Source of the DNA: Bacteroidota bacterium
Lineage (GTDB): Bacteria; Bacteroidota; Bacteroidia; Bacteroidales; F082
Assembly (NCBI GenBank): GCA_020444415.1
Contig: JAHLLA010000001.1
Span: 744,001-808,000 of the forward strand
DNA: 64,000 nt
Reading direction: 5' to 3'
The notes beneath the pieces are model-generated. The model made no database searches. It was not told where the DNA came from and saw only the letters and a program-made list of their open reading frames with translations. This document shows positions 63,470 through 64,000 of the stretch, one piece after another. Every line of letters starts with the position of its first letter. Within the stretch, counting starts at the first letter, position 1. The position numbers and the translations under genes were made by a program.

Positions 63470-64000
63470 ATGCAAAAGTCGAAATGGAAGCTGGAAGGTA
63501 AAATTGCACTCATCACAGGTGGCACCAAAGGTATTGGCCTGGCCATTGCAGATGAGTTCGTGGAATTAGGCGCCCAGGTTTTTATTGTTGCCCGCGATCA
63601 GCAAATGATTGATAAGCAAGTTGAGAAATACCGGGCTAATGGTCACAAGGCATGGGGATGTAAAGCAGATGTCACCAGGAAAGAAGATCGCATCCATATA
63701 TTTGAAAAGATACATGCCGAAGCTGGAAAACTGGATATCGTAGTCAATAATGTAGGCATGAACATCCGCAAGAAAACGGTTACTTATTCTGAAGAAGAAT
63801 ATCTGCAGATCATCAACACGAATATGCATTCCTCTTTCGATATTAGCCAGCGGTCATATGAGCTGTTGAAAAAATCGGATGCAGGTGTGTTGGTAAATAT
63901 TGTTTCAACAGCCGGATTGACCCATGTAAGAACCGGAGCACCTTACGGGATGACAAAAGCAGCTTTGGTACAACTCACCCGCAACCTGGCAGGAGAATGG
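63470..64000 (+). CDS. SDR family oxidoreductase (tropinone-reductase-like), 3' end outside window
   Basis: 177 codons present, no stop before the right edge. Rossmann motif TGGTKGIG, NNVG, catalytic Ser in IVSTAG and YGMTKAAL (YxxxK), so the catalytic core is complete. The opening KWKLEGKIALITGGTKGIG, split from what follows, is typical of tropinone-reductase-like SDRs. Operon with the DUF1295 and metallophosphoesterase genes. Substrate unknown. Confidence 0.88.
   Translation, partial: MQKSKWKLEGKIALITGGTKGIGLAIADEFVELGAQVFIVARDQQMIDKQVEKYRANGHKAWGCKADVTRKEDRIHIFEKIHAEAGKLDIVVNNVGMNIRKKTVTYSEEEYLQIINTNMHSSFDISQRSYELLKKSDAGVLVNIVSTAGLTHVRTGAPYGMTKAALVQLTRNLAGEW

Overview
The window is a 64 kb stretch of a Bacteroidota chromosome. 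Evidence: many genes have the Bacteroidota sigma-factor -7 box TAnnTTTG a short way upstream; one protein carries a type IX secretion (T9SS) sorting tail; DUF4270, a half-length starch synthase and the exbB/exbD/exbD cluster are typical of the phylum; the ATP synthase epsilon subunit is short. Gene order (tatD-ansA, tRNA-Ser, exbB cluster; half starch synthase-DUF4270-glmS) hints at Cytophagales or a near relative, but that is inference. No phage, integrase, transposase or CRISPR array was seen.

Layout. 1-9 kb: a partial App1-type phosphatase, a lipid kinase, an SDR, then a compact Mn-SOD / encapsulated ferritin / encapsulin operon, and a sigma-54 response regulator beside a cytosolic hybrid histidine kinase. 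9-22 kb: housekeeping and transport (thioesterase, tRNA-CAT, HAD, dusB, CPBP protease, exbB-exbD-exbD, tRNA-Ser, type I asparaginase, TatD, LOG-like protein, P-loop kinase, MFS, isoaspartyl peptidase, TSUP, thiL). 22.6-30.2 kb: ATP synthase as atpDC and atpBEFHAG, split by a reverse-strand NTF2-like lipoprotein. 30.5-34.4 kb: ferritin, DUF3109, ornithine carbamoyltransferase, glycyl-tRNA synthetase. 34.4-39.5 kb: an A/T-rich accessory island with a fulvocin C-like Cys-rich secreted protein, a membrane TlpA-type thioredoxin, a T9SS cargo protein and an orphan lipoprotein, organised by two kinds of direct repeat. 39.5-49.5 kb: prs-rplY-pth, proline dehydrogenase, half starch synthase-DUF4270-glmS, Fe-SOD, S41 protease. 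49.9-64 kb: tRNA-Leu with a broken copy, DUF177-rpmF, fabH, Hsp20, a U32-folA-PHP operon, alkaline phosphatase, an outer-membrane barrel, aspS, an OYE-family flavoenzyme, a GME-fold protein, and a DUF1295-metallophosphoesterase-SDR operon running off the right edge.

Two places deserve most attention. First, the encapsulin operon: the shell and the ferritin-like cargo are clear, but the cargo stops at the end of its folded domain and has no visible cargo-loading tail, and a Mn-type SOD gene leads the operon. Second, the island downstream of glyS: the last 72 bp of glyS are repeated 2.1 kb further on, and each of the two cassettes so delimited ends in a copy of the same diverged ~290 bp intergenic element. 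This looks like stacking of two alternative cassettes at one chromosomal spot, one of which encodes a bacteriocin-like protein with eight C-terminal cysteines plus a thiol-disulfide oxidoreductase.

Redox and iron handling recur through the window (two SODs with different metal signatures, encapsulated ferritin, classical ferritin, TlpA protein). The other genes are mostly core metabolism and translation. All functions are read from sequence motifs by eye; no database search was run.
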